64,000 nucleotides of DNA from an uncultured Shewanella sp. (GCF_947497935.1 NZ_CANMIO010000011.1:1-64000), one strand, 5' to 3'; positions 46,973-57,252 are shown, counted from the stretch's first letter. Notes: a model not told the origin generated them from the letters alone. Numbers and translations are program-made.

Positions 46973-48046
46973 ATGTCTTTTTATCGCTCCCCCCTTTCAA
47001 TTAGTGCATTTGACGCAAAATTTGAAGCACAAAAAATCGCTTTTGCTCCCATAAGTTTTCAGGTGGCTCGCTGCTTATTAAAATTTAACGTACTACAATT
47101 TATCTCTGACAGTGGTAACGCAGGCAGCAGCCTAAGCCAATTAGCACAACAATCTAAGCTATCTGAATATGCAGTAGGTGTACTTGTAGATATGGGTCTC
47201 AGCATGGGATTGCTTTATCTCAATGATGAGAAATACGTGCTCGATAAGATTGGCCACTTCTTGCTACATGATGATATGGCAAAGACCAACCTTAATTTCA
47301 CCCACGATGTCTGTTACCAGGGCCTATTTGAGTTAGAATCATCGCTTATCGAAGGTAAACCAAAAGGATTAGCCAGTCTTGGTGATTGGCAGACTATTTA
47401 CCCAGGATTGAGTCAGCTACCCGATGAGATAAAAAAGAGCTGGTTTGAATTCGATCATTACTACTCAGATCATGCATTTGAGTCTTTACTGCCACTTATC
47501 TTTCAATCTAAACCTAAACAGATTGTCGATGTGGGTGGCAATACAGGTAAATGGGCCCTCGCCTGCACAGGCTTCGACAGCCAAGTTCAAGTGACCATCA
47601 TGGATCTGCCTGGACAACTAAAAGTTGCCATGGAAAATGCTCAGCAAGCAGGAGTCTCTGAAAGGGTAAAACCATTCGTCACCGATCTGCTCGATGAAAC
47701 TAAGGCATTTTGTGAAAATGGCGATCTTTACTGGATGAGCCAGTTCTTAGATTGTTTCTCAGAGTCTGAAATCCTTAGCATTTTAAAACGCGCGGCAGCA
47801 GTTATGAGCGCTGGTAGTGAGCTTTGTATCTTAGAAACTTTTTGGGACCGTCAACCGTTTGAGGCTGGCGCCTATTGCGTTAACGCGACCTCGCTCTATT
47901 TTACCGCCATCGCCAATGGCAACAGCCGTATGTATCACAGTAAGACCTTGCTAAAATTAATCAGCCAAGCAGGTCTATTCGTCGATGAAGATATCGACAA
48001 TATCGGCCTTGGACATACCTTGCTGCGCTGTAAGCTCAAGCCTTAA
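46973..48046 (+). CDS. SAM-dependent O-methyltransferase-like protein (Methyltransf_2 type)
   Basis: The 357 residues combine an N-terminal winged-helix dimerisation domain (about 20-110, FQVARCLLKFNVLQFI...LSEYAVGVLVDMGLSMGLL) with a Rossmann methyltransferase domain. Motif I is KQIVDVGGNTGKWALA, followed by VTIMDLPGQ and DLYWMSQFLDCFSESEILSILKRA. This is the plant-type and acetylserotonin-type O-methyltransferase arrangement. The substrate is unknown. No biosynthetic cluster is around it, and the divergent TetR gene may control it. Confidence 0.82.
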   Translation: MSFYRSPLSISAFDAKFEAQKIAFAPISFQVARCLLKFNVLQFISDSGNAGSSLSQLAQQSKLSEYAVGVLVDMGLSMGLLYLNDEKYVLDKIGHFLLHDDMAKTNLNFTHDVCYQGLFELESSLIEGKPKGLASLGDWQTIYPGLSQLPDEIKKSWFEFDHYYSDHAFESLLPLIFQSKPKQIVDVGGNTGKWALACTGFDSQVQVTIMDLPGQLKVAMENAQQAGVSERVKPFVTDLLDETKAFCENGDLYWMSQFLDCFSESEILSILKRAAAVMSAGSELCILETFWDRQPFEAGAYCVNATSLYFTAIANGNSRMYHSKTLLKLISQAGLFVDEDIDNIGLGHTLLRCKLKP

Positions 48047-48079
48047 TTTCAAACTTGTATCTAAAGCTTGAGTCTCAAT

Positions 48080-48111
48080 CTTAAATCTAAAGCTCAGACT
48101 TTAGATTTAAG
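48080..48111. repeat. Perfect 13-bp inverted repeat between two plus-strand genes
   Basis: CTTAAATCTAAAG (80-92) and CTTTAGATTTAAG (99-111) pair around CTCAGA. Flanking AAGCTT motifs at about 48064 and 48125 extend the symmetry imperfectly. It lacks a T run, so it is an unlikely terminator; it may be a decayed mobile or repeat element, or an mRNA 3' structure. Confidence 0.75.
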
Positions 48112-48237
48112 GCTTGGGATTTGAAGCTTAAGAACCAAGATTCAATTAAATTGAACGAAAGGTTAACCTAACTTCAATTTTTATTATCTAGCAACCCGAT
48201 TATCATAGCTGCATAAAGATTGAATTGAGGAAGCACA

Positions 48238-49221
48238 ATGACAACTAACAATAAACTAAGACACAGAGTGTCACGCCTACCAAGCCCTATGGCCGGATTG
48301 GCTTTAGCTATCGGTAGCTTAGGCTGGGCTTGGGAAAGTATGGTGCCTAACTTAGGTGGTAATGGGCAACTAATCGGTGCTTCAATTGCCGCAGTGCTGT
48401 TACTTATGTTAGTGGCCAAATTTGTGCTTCACCCAAGAGTACTTATTGAAGAACTCACTCATCCGGTCGTCGGTAGCGTTATTCCCACCTTCGCAATGGG
48501 ACTAATGGTGGTATCAGCAGCGCTAGGGCAATTTAATCATGCTGTAGGCGTGGCGCTATGGCTAGTAGCTATCGCCATTCATATTGTGTTTTTAAGTATG
48601 TTTGTCTACTACCGAGCCATCGATTTTAAACTTGACCACATGGTGCCAAGTTGGTTCGTCCCCCCTATTGGGATCATCGTTGCGGCCGTATCTTTCCCTC
48701 ACGGTTCTGAAATGCAATATCAATGGCTAGCCGATGGCATTCTTACTTTTGGTATGGTGAGTTACCTAGTGATGCTGCCCGTTATGCTTTATCGATTGAT
48801 TTTCTGTGAGCCAATTGCCGATGCCGCTAAACCGACTATCGCAATTCTAGCTGCGCCAGCGAGCTTATCATTAGCTGGATACCTAACCATATCCAACGAG
48901 CCATCAATTATTGTCGTTGGGGTGTTACTGACCCTAGCCCTCTTGATGACGAGCGTGATATATCTCGCTTTCTTTCACTTACTCAGACTACCATTTTCAC
49001 CTGGCTATGCGGCTTTCACCTTCCCAATGGTTATCGGTGCTACCGCTTTGTTTAAGACTGTACACTGGCTTGTCGCTACATACGGTACGAGTACCTTATC
49101 TTTTGACCTACTGATCACGGCAAAAGTTGAGTTAATCATAGCGACACTTGTTGTTATCTATGTTTCGCTCAAATACTTAATCCACTACAAGACAAGTATT
49201 CTTGGGCGGACTGCAGTATAA
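48238..49221 (+). CDS. TDT-family transporter (TehA / SLAC1-like)
   Basis: This inner-membrane protein of 327 residues has about ten hydrophobic helices. The first, PSPMAGLALAIGSLGWAWE, is the family's N-terminal motif, and DHMVPSWFVPPIGIIVAAVS and FAMGLMVVSAALG are typical later segments. Relatives are the TehA tellurite-resistance channel and anion channels. It could export or conduct a small anion, C4-dicarboxylate or sulfite. AGGA lies before the ATG. Confidence 0.82.
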   Translation: MTTNNKLRHRVSRLPSPMAGLALAIGSLGWAWESMVPNLGGNGQLIGASIAAVLLLMLVAKFVLHPRVLIEELTHPVVGSVIPTFAMGLMVVSAALGQFNHAVGVALWLVAIAIHIVFLSMFVYYRAIDFKLDHMVPSWFVPPIGIIVAAVSFPHGSEMQYQWLADGILTFGMVSYLVMLPVMLYRLIFCEPIADAAKPTIAILAAPASLSLAGYLTISNEPSIIVVGVLLTLALLMTSVIYLAFFHLLRLPFSPGYAAFTFPMVIGATALFKTVHWLVATYGTSTLSFDLLITAKVELIIATLVVIYVSLKYLIHYKTSILGRTAV

Positions 49222-49306
49222 AAAGCATTGTAAATTTACCCGCTTAGTTGTGAGCAATTGATACAAGAAACCTAATCGTAACATTTCCCTTCATCAGTAC
49301 TTTCCA

Positions 49307-49344
49307 AACCTCAAGTGTGATCAAGTTAACATTTGAGGTTTTTT
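49307..49344 (+). terminator. Terminator of the TDT transporter gene
   Basis: AACCTCAAGTG and CATTTGAGGTT pair with one mismatch around a 12-base loop, followed by TTTT. It lies 85 bases after the stop. Confidence 0.7.
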
Positions 49345-49732
49345 ATACAACTGCCTACTAAAGAGCGTACCCAGTAATATCTACACCTAGAACACCCCCA
49401 CAAAACAAACACTCAAACACCATCCGCGAAACCGAACGGCAACACAGCCAAAACAAAACAAGCACCTAAACTAACATTTACGCACAAGCGTTCACACCAA
49501 AAGCCTCGAGGTTGCACGTAAGTACTCAAAGCGTTAACAAGATGTACCAGTCAATGAAGACAGGCAAATAAGACACCTGTAAATGGCATGTTGCCCCAGT
49601 TATTGAGTTGTGCTTACATCCCGTCTTGGAGACTGTTTTTTAAATATATTTGCAACATCTTAAGAAGCAGACACTAATTAAAATATATAAAAAAAACATA
49701 TAACTATCATAAGTTCCAAGGGAGTAAACAAT
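49345..49732. other. Intergenic region upstream of the TonB-dependent receptor
   Basis: About 390 bases contain the receptor promoter, ending in an A+T-rich stretch before GGGAG at the ribosome site. I see no clear Fur box, other operator or gene. Confidence 0.45.
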
Positions 49733-52444
49733 ATGAAGGGTAACTCAAGATTGGCCAAAGCAGTCCGCTTTGCGTTAGCAACAGGTGCCGCATCAGCAGC
49801 ACTGAGCTCGCCAGTAGTTCTTGCGGCAGTTGATGATGAAAATGTAGAACGTATCCAGGTGACAGGTTCTCGTATTCAGCGTAGTGATATGGAAACAGCA
49901 ACACCTGTTACTGTATTAAGTGCTGATGAGATGGCTAATCAAGGCTTCACAAGTATTCAAGACGCTTTAGAGAGCTTAACTTCATCTACAGGTGCGATGA
50001 CCACTCAATCGGTTCATGGGTTCACGCCAGCAGCTTCTTCTATTAGCCTTCGTGGCGCCGGTGCAAACCGTACATTGACACTGATCAATGGTAAAAGATT
50101 AAACCAATACCCAAAACCAGCTGGCGGTACTGATAACTTTGTTGATACGGCAAACCTACCGATGGAAGCCGTTCAACGAATTGAGATCCTACAATCAGGC
50201 GGCTCAGCAATTTATGGTGCCGACGCAGTTGGTGGCGTAATCAATATCATCTTGAAAAAAGACTTTGAAGGCGTTGCGGTTAAGTACCGTCACGGTGATA
50301 CCACCAATGGCGGCGGAGGTAGCGATCGTGTCGCGCTATCGATAGGTGCATCTTCTGATAAAGGTAATGTTTCTAGCTTTATCGAATTTACTGACAATGA
50401 GTCATTAAAAGCGACTGACAGAGAGAACTTTGGCCTACATACAGACAAAGTGCCTCACAGCCCTTACTCTCAATACAGCTCATACGGTGCAAGAATCGCG
50501 GGTACAGGTGATGGAGCACGCCAACTAACAGCTGAAGAATGTACTGCCGGCGGCTTCTTATGGGATTCAGCTCGTAGCATTTGTGGTTTTGACCGCTCTG
50601 CATGGCGTGATCTACAACCAGAAAGCACACGCTTTATCAGCTCAACTAATTTCAACTATGAACTTGCTGATGACGTCAGTTTTGTGGGTCGTTTGGACTT
50701 CGCAGAAGCAAAATCTGTCACTAACATTGAGCCATCAGCAATCGATGATTACGACATTGCTGTTGATGGCAATCAATTAACAGTTAGTTATGGCCAAGTT
50801 GGCGCAGATAACTACCTAAGCAAGGTGTTTGATGATAAGTCAACCGCACTAAATGGTGACTTTGCCAATGCCGAAGATGGTTCATATTATTACGCACGTC
50901 GTCTACATGAATTAGGTAACCGTACAACTGAAACCAAGACACGCAACTACTTCTTCACCGCTGGCCTTGAAGGCATGATCGCTGATGAATATAGCTGGGA
51001 TGCATCGGTTAACTACGGTCGCACTAGTGTTGATGTATTTGGTAACGGCAACGCGACTGTAGCTGGCATGTTCAACTACATTACGGCGGGTGAGAATGGA
51101 AACTCTTTATTAGAGAACATGTCAGCAGAAGACGCCGAAAAAGCCTCTTATAGCTCTTTTGAGCGTGCCCAATCTACACAAAAGAACATTCAAGCTAACA
51201 TCACTGGCGCCCTATTTGATATGGACGCAGGCGAAGTGATGTTTGCATATGGTGCAGAATACACCATCCAAGACTACTCTACAGACTCAGACTCAGAATC
51301 TAAAAACGGCAACATCTTAGGTAAAGGTGGTTCGTCTGGTGCAGGCGAGCGTAAAAACTGGGCAACTTATGCCGAATTAAGTGTCCCTGTACTTGATGAT
51401 TTAACCATTGATGCGGCGCTTCGTTACGACCACTACGACAACTTTGGTGGTAACCTTTCACCACAGATCGCAGTTGAGTATCGTCCATTAAGAGAGCTAC
51501 TTGTTCGTGGTTCTTGGAGCTCAGTATTCCGTGCTCCTGATATGCACCGTGTATATGGTGATCCAACCAATGGCTTTAACACCGTAATTGACTTTAAACA
51601 GTGTCAAGCAATGGGCGGAACACCGGGTACCAGTTACCCAGATGAAAACCTAAATGCTATCTGTAATGAACTTCATATCGATACCACTACTGGTGCGAAC
51701 CAAGACTTAGAAGCTGAGACGGGCTACACGGCGAACATTGGTGCAGTATGGGGCGGCGATGCATTCAACGCATCATTCGACCTTTGGGAGTGGAAACTTG
51801 ACGACATGGTAAGTGATATCAGTGCTTCACAAGCGGCTCGCGAATATGAGTTGTATGAAGACATGATCACCCGTGACGATAAAGGTACTATTACTCATAT
51901 CAATGCAACAGCACAAAACCTAGCGTACCAAGAAGTACGTGGTTTTGACTTAACAGCTGGTTACGACTGGGATCTAAATAGCTTTGGTGAGCTAAAGCTT
52001 AACTTTAGCGGTACCTATATCTTAAACTCTGAGTATCAGCTAACACAGAGCGATCCGATTGAAGATGATATTGAAAACGGTGGCTTGCCACAATATCGAG
52101 CAAACCTAGTACTGGGTTACTTCATTGAAGATTTCGAGGCGACACTTGGCGCTTACCACACAGCGCGTATGCACGGCTCACAATATAAGTCGTTCAAAGA
52201 AGCTGCTGAAGCTGCAGGTGAAGTATTTATCGAAGAAGATCATGAAGTTGCCTCTCAAACTAAGTGGAATTTGACAACGGGTTACACTTTCTCTGATTCA
52301 ATCAAAGTTAAAGCAGGTATCGTTAACTTATTTGATGCCGGCCCTAACTTCGATCCGACAGCAACATCATGGCCACACTACCCACGTAGTATTTACAATG
52401 CACGCGGTCGTGAGTGGTTTGTTGAAGGTGAAGTGAAGTTCTAA
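49733..52444 (+). CDS. TonB-dependent outer-membrane receptor
   Basis: A long signal peptide (SRLAKAVRFALATGAASAALSSPVVLA) precedes the TonB box region and plug domain (VERIQVTGSRIQRSDMETATPVTVLSADEMANQGFTSIQDALESL, then ISLRGAGANRTLTLINGKRL and GSAIYGADAVGGVINIILKK). The remaining ~700 residues form the 22-strand barrel, ending in VEGEVKF with the C-terminal Phe used for outer-membrane insertion. At 903 residues it is full length. The N-terminal VTGSRI pattern is the Shewanella type often used for peptides, sugars or nucleosides. The ligand is unknown. No TonB or hydrolase gene is next to it. Confidence 0.92.
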   Translation: MKGNSRLAKAVRFALATGAASAALSSPVVLAAVDDENVERIQVTGSRIQRSDMETATPVTVLSADEMANQGFTSIQDALESLTSSTGAMTTQSVHGFTPAASSISLRGAGANRTLTLINGKRLNQYPKPAGGTDNFVDTANLPMEAVQRIEILQSGGSAIYGADAVGGVINIILKKDFEGVAVKYRHGDTTNGGGGSDRVALSIGASSDKGNVSSFIEFTDNESLKATDRENFGLHTDKVPHSPYSQYSSYGARIAGTGDGARQLTAEECTAGGFLWDSARSICGFDRSAWRDLQPESTRFISSTNFNYELADDVSFVGRLDFAEAKSVTNIEPSAIDDYDIAVDGNQLTVSYGQVGADNYLSKVFDDKSTALNGDFANAEDGSYYYARRLHELGNRTTETKTRNYFFTAGLEGMIADEYSWDASVNYGRTSVDVFGNGNATVAGMFNYITAGENGNSLLENMSAEDAEKASYSSFERAQSTQKNIQANITGALFDMDAGEVMFAYGAEYTIQDYSTDSDSESKNGNILGKGGSSGAGERKNWATYAELSVPVLDDLTIDAALRYDHYDNFGGNLSPQIAVEYRPLRELLVRGSWSSVFRAPDMHRVYGDPTNGFNTVIDFKQCQAMGGTPGTSYPDENLNAICNELHIDTTTGANQDLEAETGYTANIGAVWGGDAFNASFDLWEWKLDDMVSDISASQAAREYELYEDMITRDDKGTITHINATAQNLAYQEVRGFDLTAGYDWDLNSFGELKLNFSGTYILNSEYQLTQSDPIEDDIENGGLPQYRANLVLGYFIEDFEATLGAYHTARMHGSQYKSFKEAAEAAGEVFIEEDHEVASQTKWNLTTGYTFSDSIKVKAGIVNLFDAGPNFDPTATSWPHYPRSIYNARGREWFVEGEVKF

Positions 52445-52474
52445 GCGAGAGTTGTTTATTGCTTTACTGATACT

Positions 52475-52506
52475 AAAAACGGCATCCTAGGATGCCGTTT
52501 TTTTTA
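52475..52506 (+). terminator. Terminator of the TonB-dependent receptor
   Basis: AAAAACGGCATC and GATGCCGTTTTT pair around CTAG and lead into a long T run. Confidence 0.92.
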
Positions 52507-52563
52507 TCAATCTCATTTAATATTCAATAATTAAATCACTTACGCCTAGCTATAGGCTGTTAT

Positions 52564-54108
52564 CTAACTAAACCCCATATAGTGCGCGCCAATCACGATT
52601 GCACTTGAAACCGTAAATAATGCCAACATAAAGCGCCAAATAAACTTAAGCCACTGACCCCAATCGACGCGGCACACGCCCAAGGTCGCCATCAAGGAAG
52701 CGGAAGTCGGTACTAATACGTTAGTAAAGCCATCACCCAGTTGGAATGCTAATACCGCCACCTGACGGGTCACCCCAACCAAATCGGCAAGTGGTGCCAT
52801 TAACGGCATGGTAAGTGCCGCCTGTCCCGAGCCTGAAGTCACAAAGAAGTTAAATACAGACTGAAATACAAACATAAACCAGGCAGACATCACACTTGGA
52901 AGCTGACCGATAAACTCCCCCGCCTTACTCAATATGGTATTAAGAACACTTGGTGTCGACGCATCACCGCCTCCAAGTAACAATAAAATCCCCGATGCAC
53001 ACCCGACTAACACGGCAGGTTCTAGCATTGTCGCGGCGCCCTGCTTAAAGCTCACCGCCACGGTATTAATGTCCATTTTATTCAGCTTAAAAACAACGCC
53101 AATAATGCCGACAATGATCCCCATGGTGAAAAATTGACTGGCTATCTCGGGGATAAACCAGGCCTTAGCTATCACGCCCCAGATGATCCACGCAACCGTT
53201 GCGAAAATGGTGAGTAATACTAAGATATCACCGAAGTTAAAACGACTTTCAAGCTTGGAGTCTTTTAAATTGTCCCTAAAGTAGTTGTCACTTTGATAAC
53301 TAAAAGAGTGCGTAGGAGTTGCCTTAACTTTAGCGGCATAACGCATGGTAAAGATAAGCCCCATCAAAGTAAAACCTGCCCACATCACAAAACGCATGCC
53401 TGAACCCGAAAGCACTGGCACTCCGGCAATCCCCTGTGCAATGGCCACACTAAAGGGGTTCATCCAAGATGAAGCAAAACCAATCTGAGTCGCCACATAG
53501 GTCACCATCACTGTCGTAATTCCATCGTAACCTAAGCGGATCATCAGCGGGCAGATGATAATGGCAAAAGCAATGGCCTCCTCTCCCATGCCAAATACGG
53601 CCCCGCCTAGAGAGAATAGAGTGAAAATAACCGGAATAAACAGTGCTTCATTACCACGGGTGCGATCGATAAGCTTTAAAATTCCGTTATCTATAGTGCC
53701 GGTAGCCATCACGATACCAAAGGCGCCACCAATGACTAGCATGAACATGATCACGCCAATCGCACTACCCCATTTAGAACCCGATACCAGTCCTTCAAAG
53801 GCAAAGTTAAAGAAGCCAACGCCCCCATGACCTTCGAACAGAGCAACGGGCTGCAAGACTGGCTTGCCCCCATCGTCGACTTCATAGGCAAAGGAATCTG
53901 GGTCGATAACACTTCGGCTCTTTTCTACGCCATCGACAACGTAGCTCACATCTTGGGTTTGAAACGAGCCAATAGGCACAAAGTAAGTGAGAATGGCCGC
54001 CGCAATTGCGACAAAGAAGATAATGACTAAAGTATCAGGCATTTTCCAAGTTACTCTAGCAGTAACTGGCTGATCCTCAAGTGTATTAGAAGAGTTAACT
54101 GGGTTCAT
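52564..54108 (-). CDS. YfcC-family transporter (DcuC-like)
   Basis: This inner-membrane protein of 514 residues has about 12 helices. FGMGEEAIAFAIIICPLMIRLGYDGITTVMVTYVATQIGFASSWMNPFSVAIAQGIAGVP is the typical central block of YfcC proteins. LILLLGGGDASTPSVLNTIL and FVTSGSGQAALTMPLMAPLADLVGVTRQ are its C-terminal repeat motifs. Substrates are predicted to be organic acids, amino acids or dipeptides. It is a single gene downstream of panF on the same strand. Confidence 0.85.
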   Translation of the reverse strand: MNPVNSSNTLEDQPVTARVTWKMPDTLVIIFFVAIAAAILTYFVPIGSFQTQDVSYVVDGVEKSRSVIDPDSFAYEVDDGGKPVLQPVALFEGHGGVGFFNFAFEGLVSGSKWGSAIGVIMFMLVIGGAFGIVMATGTIDNGILKLIDRTRGNEALFIPVIFTLFSLGGAVFGMGEEAIAFAIIICPLMIRLGYDGITTVMVTYVATQIGFASSWMNPFSVAIAQGIAGVPVLSGSGMRFVMWAGFTLMGLIFTMRYAAKVKATPTHSFSYQSDNYFRDNLKDSKLESRFNFGDILVLLTIFATVAWIIWGVIAKAWFIPEIASQFFTMGIIVGIIGVVFKLNKMDINTVAVSFKQGAATMLEPAVLVGCASGILLLLGGGDASTPSVLNTILSKAGEFIGQLPSVMSAWFMFVFQSVFNFFVTSGSGQAALTMPLMAPLADLVGVTRQVAVLAFQLGDGFTNVLVPTSASLMATLGVCRVDWGQWLKFIWRFMLALFTVSSAIVIGAHYMGFS

Positions 54109-54178
54109 TTCGCCACCATTTTATTATTATATGGCGGCAAATATAAACCAATGGCAGGCCCTTGGCTAGCCATCAATT

Positions 54179-55621
54179 TTAACCCGTTGCGACAGAGCCC
54201 TTAACAAAGCATTTGCTAATAAAGTGACTTACCAGCAACATCAGTAACGAAAATAGCAATGCGGGTACAATTGGATGTACGTTGAATATCAGTGGTGTCT
54301 GTAACTGAAGAGCAAGGTAGCTAAGCATTCCGCTGCACATGGCGACTAAGGCCGTATTCCCATTAACACTTGGCCAAAATAGCCCTGCTATGATCGGCCA
54401 TAGAAATACCGCTTGCAGTGCACCAAAGGCTGCTAGGTTAATCCAAACTATCATATCCGGTGGCTTTACAGCCCAGAAGCAAGCTAATGCCGTAATAATC
54501 ACCATCACCACTTGGGTCAAACGCACCTGCATTGTCGCTCCCATCTGTGGTTTAGCTTTCACCACTCCGTCACGAACAATACTCACAGCCGACTGCAACA
54601 ACATAGAGTCTACCGATGACATAACAGCGGCGATGGGGGCGGCAAGCAAGATCCCTGCCCAAAATGGACTCATAAGCTGAGCGATTAAGGTCGGCATAAT
54701 CTGATCCGGTACCGCTAGTTCTGGAAAAAGTGCCCGACCTAAGAAACCACACAAATGCGGAAGCAGTGTCATCAAAAAGCAGATTATTGTGCCCCAAAGC
54801 ATGCCTTTTTTTAACGACTGGCGATCTTTAACCGCCAGCAGTCTAACAATCGTATGCGGCAATCCCATGGTGCCAAAACAAATTAATACCCAAAACGACA
54901 ACATCATAGGCCAACCTAAAAAGTCATCTACACCATGAGGGCTCAATAACTGTGGCGTTTTAGCAGTCTCCTGAGCGAGCTGAGCGCTTAGCTCTGGTTG
55001 AGTCAGTATGACAAGTAATAGGATGATTAATCCCAAAAGCATCACCATGCCCTGCAGAGCATCAGTCAGTACTACCGCCCTGAAACCACCAGTTAAGGTA
55101 TAGGCTAAGACCGTGAGTACGAATATCCCTAAACCTAATTCATAACTGATCCCTGTGACGCCAGAGAGTAGGCGTGCGCCGCCAATAAACTGCACAGAGA
55201 TCATCGCCACAAAACCAACGACCAAGCTCAGCATGGCAATAACACTTAGCCAGTTGTTTTGAAAACGGTGGTCTAGCCATTCAATAATAGTGCTGTACTG
55301 CTTTTTATGCGCGAGAAACTTAGGTCCTAAAACACCTAATGTAAGAATAACCACAGGAACCTGGATCACGGCTAGCCACACCCAACCCAAACCGAATTTA
55401 TAGGCCGCTCCAGGGCCACCAATAAACGAGCCCGCACTGGTGTAGGTGGCTACCAAAGTTAATGCCAATAATGGCCCACTAAGAAATGCACCACCAATGA
55501 AGAAGCGCTTGGCTTTATCGTCACACAGCTGCAGAGATTGCTTAGATTGACGCGCACTCCACACTCTAGTGATGACCAAGCTTAAAACAAGATAAATTAA
55601 CACAGGCAGTAGGCTAGTCAT
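54179..55621 (-). CDS. panF: Sodium/pantothenate symporter
   Basis: PanF imports pantothenate with sodium for coenzyme A synthesis. The 480-residue SSS protein has about 13 helices. FIGGAFLSGPLLALTLVATYTSAGSFIGGPGAAYKFGLGWVWLAVIQ is the PanF N-terminal signature, and ILLAAPIAAVMSSVDSMLLQSAVSIVRDG is the conserved SSS loop. The overlap of eight bases with the upstream yhdT-like gene is the classic yhdT-panF pair. Confidence 0.9.
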   Translation of the reverse strand: MTSLLPVLIYLVLSLVITRVWSARQSKQSLQLCDDKAKRFFIGGAFLSGPLLALTLVATYTSAGSFIGGPGAAYKFGLGWVWLAVIQVPVVILTLGVLGPKFLAHKKQYSTIIEWLDHRFQNNWLSVIAMLSLVVGFVAMISVQFIGGARLLSGVTGISYELGLGIFVLTVLAYTLTGGFRAVVLTDALQGMVMLLGLIILLLVILTQPELSAQLAQETAKTPQLLSPHGVDDFLGWPMMLSFWVLICFGTMGLPHTIVRLLAVKDRQSLKKGMLWGTIICFLMTLLPHLCGFLGRALFPELAVPDQIMPTLIAQLMSPFWAGILLAAPIAAVMSSVDSMLLQSAVSIVRDGVVKAKPQMGATMQVRLTQVVMVIITALACFWAVKPPDMIVWINLAAFGALQAVFLWPIIAGLFWPSVNGNTALVAMCSGMLSYLALQLQTPLIFNVHPIVPALLFSLLMLLVSHFISKCFVKGSVATG

Positions 55622-55817
55622 CGTCTTTCTCTACAACTTTGGTGAGCAAAAAGCTAAGACTCACTATCAATAAAATAGGCGCGCCGATACAGGAAAACCA
55701 AAACCACAGGGGTAAGCCAAACCAATTACCCAGATCATCGAGCCAAAGGGGGCCAAAGCTCCAGAGGGAAAAGTAGCTAAAAGTAAGTATTAATGAGATT
55801 TTGGTCAGCAAACTCAT
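55614..55817 (-). CDS. yhdT: YhdT family (DUF997) small membrane protein
   Basis: The 67-residue protein has two membrane helices separated by WLDDLGNWFGLPLWFWFSCIGAPIL, the DUF997 pattern, and an acidic tail (VEKDDD). I chose ATG 55817, which gives the family length. A TTG at 55868 would add 17 residues without family character. It overlaps panF by eight bases and is probably translationally coupled to it. Confidence 0.82.
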   Translation of the reverse strand: MSLLTKISLILTFSYFSLWSFGPLWLDDLGNWFGLPLWFWFSCIGAPILLIVSLSFLLTKVVEKDDD

Positions 55818-56048
55818 ATATGAAAGGCCGTCGCAGTAAAGCAGGTTTGAGCAGCTAATTTTAATCAATATTATCTGGTGACACCAGTAGACGTTATGCG
55901 GTTAAATCACAAAAAATGAGTAAACCTATAGTCGAAAAGGTGTCAGATATGCCCTGTTTCTTAGTCAATACCAGCTGTTATAACTCACTAGAATTACTCA
56001 TCAAAATACAAAACATGGCATTTAAAAAAGTTGTGAGTCGCAGCAAAT

Positions 56049-56081
56049 AAAAAAGCAGTTCATTTAAATGAACTGCTTTTT
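56049..56081 (-). terminator. Terminator of focA
   Basis: AAAAGCAGTTCAT and ATGAACTGCTTTT pair around TTAA, with T runs on both strands. Confidence 0.92.
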
Positions 56082-56123
56082 ATCATCGAACCGTTTAGGC
56101 TATGGCTACTGCAAGTGTTAAGC

Positions 56124-57077
56124 TTAACCTTCAGCACTCGTCTTGCTGCCAGTCTTAAGTTGCTTAGCCTCGACTTGCGCTGGAGCAGACTCGACAGAAG
56201 AGCTATTAGCACTGTTCTCAATCATCCAATAACCTAAGCCGACAAACACGCCGCCACCGACTATGTTACCTAAAGTAACTGGGATCAGATTGTTGAAAAC
56301 AAAGTTCATCACCGTCAGATCCGCAAACTTATCACGACTGATGTTTAAGGCTTCAAACCAGGCCGGATCCGCAAATTGATGGATAGTGATCCCAAGTGGC
56401 ACCATAAACATATTGGCGATGCTGTGTTCAAAGCCGCTACTCACAAACATAGCCACAGGCAACATCAGTAGCACAACCTTAGTCAGGACATCTTTGGTTG
56501 CAAATGTCATCCATACACCAAGGCACACCATCATGTTACATAAAATACCGAGCACAAAGGCTTGGGTCCAGCTGTGGTGCAATTTGTGCTGAGCGATGTT
56601 AAGTGCACTTAGGCCCCAACGTCCACCATCAAGTTGATACATACCAGCAAGAGTGATAAGCAGTACCATCAACATAGCACCAACAAAGTTACCAGCATAC
56701 ACACGTGCCCAGCACTTCATTACCGCAAGCGTACTCACTTTTTTCTGAGCCCATGCCACACTACTAAGCACAGTACTGGTAAACAACTCACCACCACAAA
56801 CTACCACGAGAATAAGGCCTAAGCTGAAGGCGAGCCCGCCGATAAATCGAGTCAGTCCCCAAGAACCTTGGCTACCGGTTGTGACGGTAATGTAAAAAAC
56901 AAAAGCCAATGCGATAAAAGCACCCGCAAAAATAGCAAGCCCGAAAGATTGTTTCTTTGCTTTAACAACTTTATCTGTACCATAGGTCGCGGCTTGTTGA
57001 ACTAGGCTCAACTTAGCTGGCGCTGGAAGTGAGCTTTCAGCTTGAGTGCTTTTACTAGGTTGATTACTCACTGTCAT
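56124..57077 (-). CDS. focA: Formate channel FocA
   Basis: FocA is a pentameric formate/nitrite channel (FNT family) that exports or imports formate made by PflB. The 317 residues have six membrane helices. GGELFTSTVL and AGNFVGAMLMVLLI are family motifs, and the gating His218 is present in SSGFEHSIANMFMVPLGI. I chose ATG 57077 with AGGTGG 5 bases before it, over a GTG at 57086. Unlike E. coli focA-pfl, it diverges from pflB across 1.4 kb, so the two have separate promoters. A PdhR-type box lies about 160 bases upstream. Confidence 0.93.
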   Translation of the reverse strand: MTVSNQPSKSTQAESSLPAPAKLSLVQQAATYGTDKVVKAKKQSFGLAIFAGAFIALAFVFYITVTTGSQGSWGLTRFIGGLAFSLGLILVVVCGGELFTSTVLSSVAWAQKKVSTLAVMKCWARVYAGNFVGAMLMVLLITLAGMYQLDGGRWGLSALNIAQHKLHHSWTQAFVLGILCNMMVCLGVWMTFATKDVLTKVVLLMLPVAMFVSSGFEHSIANMFMVPLGITIHQFADPAWFEALNISRDKFADLTVMNFVFNNLIPVTLGNIVGGGVFVGLGYWMIENSANSSSVESAPAQVEAKQLKTGSKTSAEG

Positions 57078-57235
57078 TTCGTCCACCTAGCGCCACTACT
57101 TCTGTCAAAACCGAATACAAATAACATAAACTTTCTCCACAACAACAGTAATCATCAATCACTTACAGTAAAAATAAGCTTAGAAAACAGCTCAATAAAA
57201 TCAAAGAGTATTAATAAACCTAAAACCCACAGGTA

Positions 57236-57252
57236 AATTGGTCATACCAATT
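57236..57252. promoter_or_regulatory. PdhR-type operator, focA side
   Basis: AATTGGTCATACCAATT matches the PdhR consensus AATTGGTnnnACCAATT perfectly. PdhR is the pyruvate-sensing GntR-family repressor. The box lies about 160 bases upstream of focA and touches the palindrome at 57251. Confidence 0.75.
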
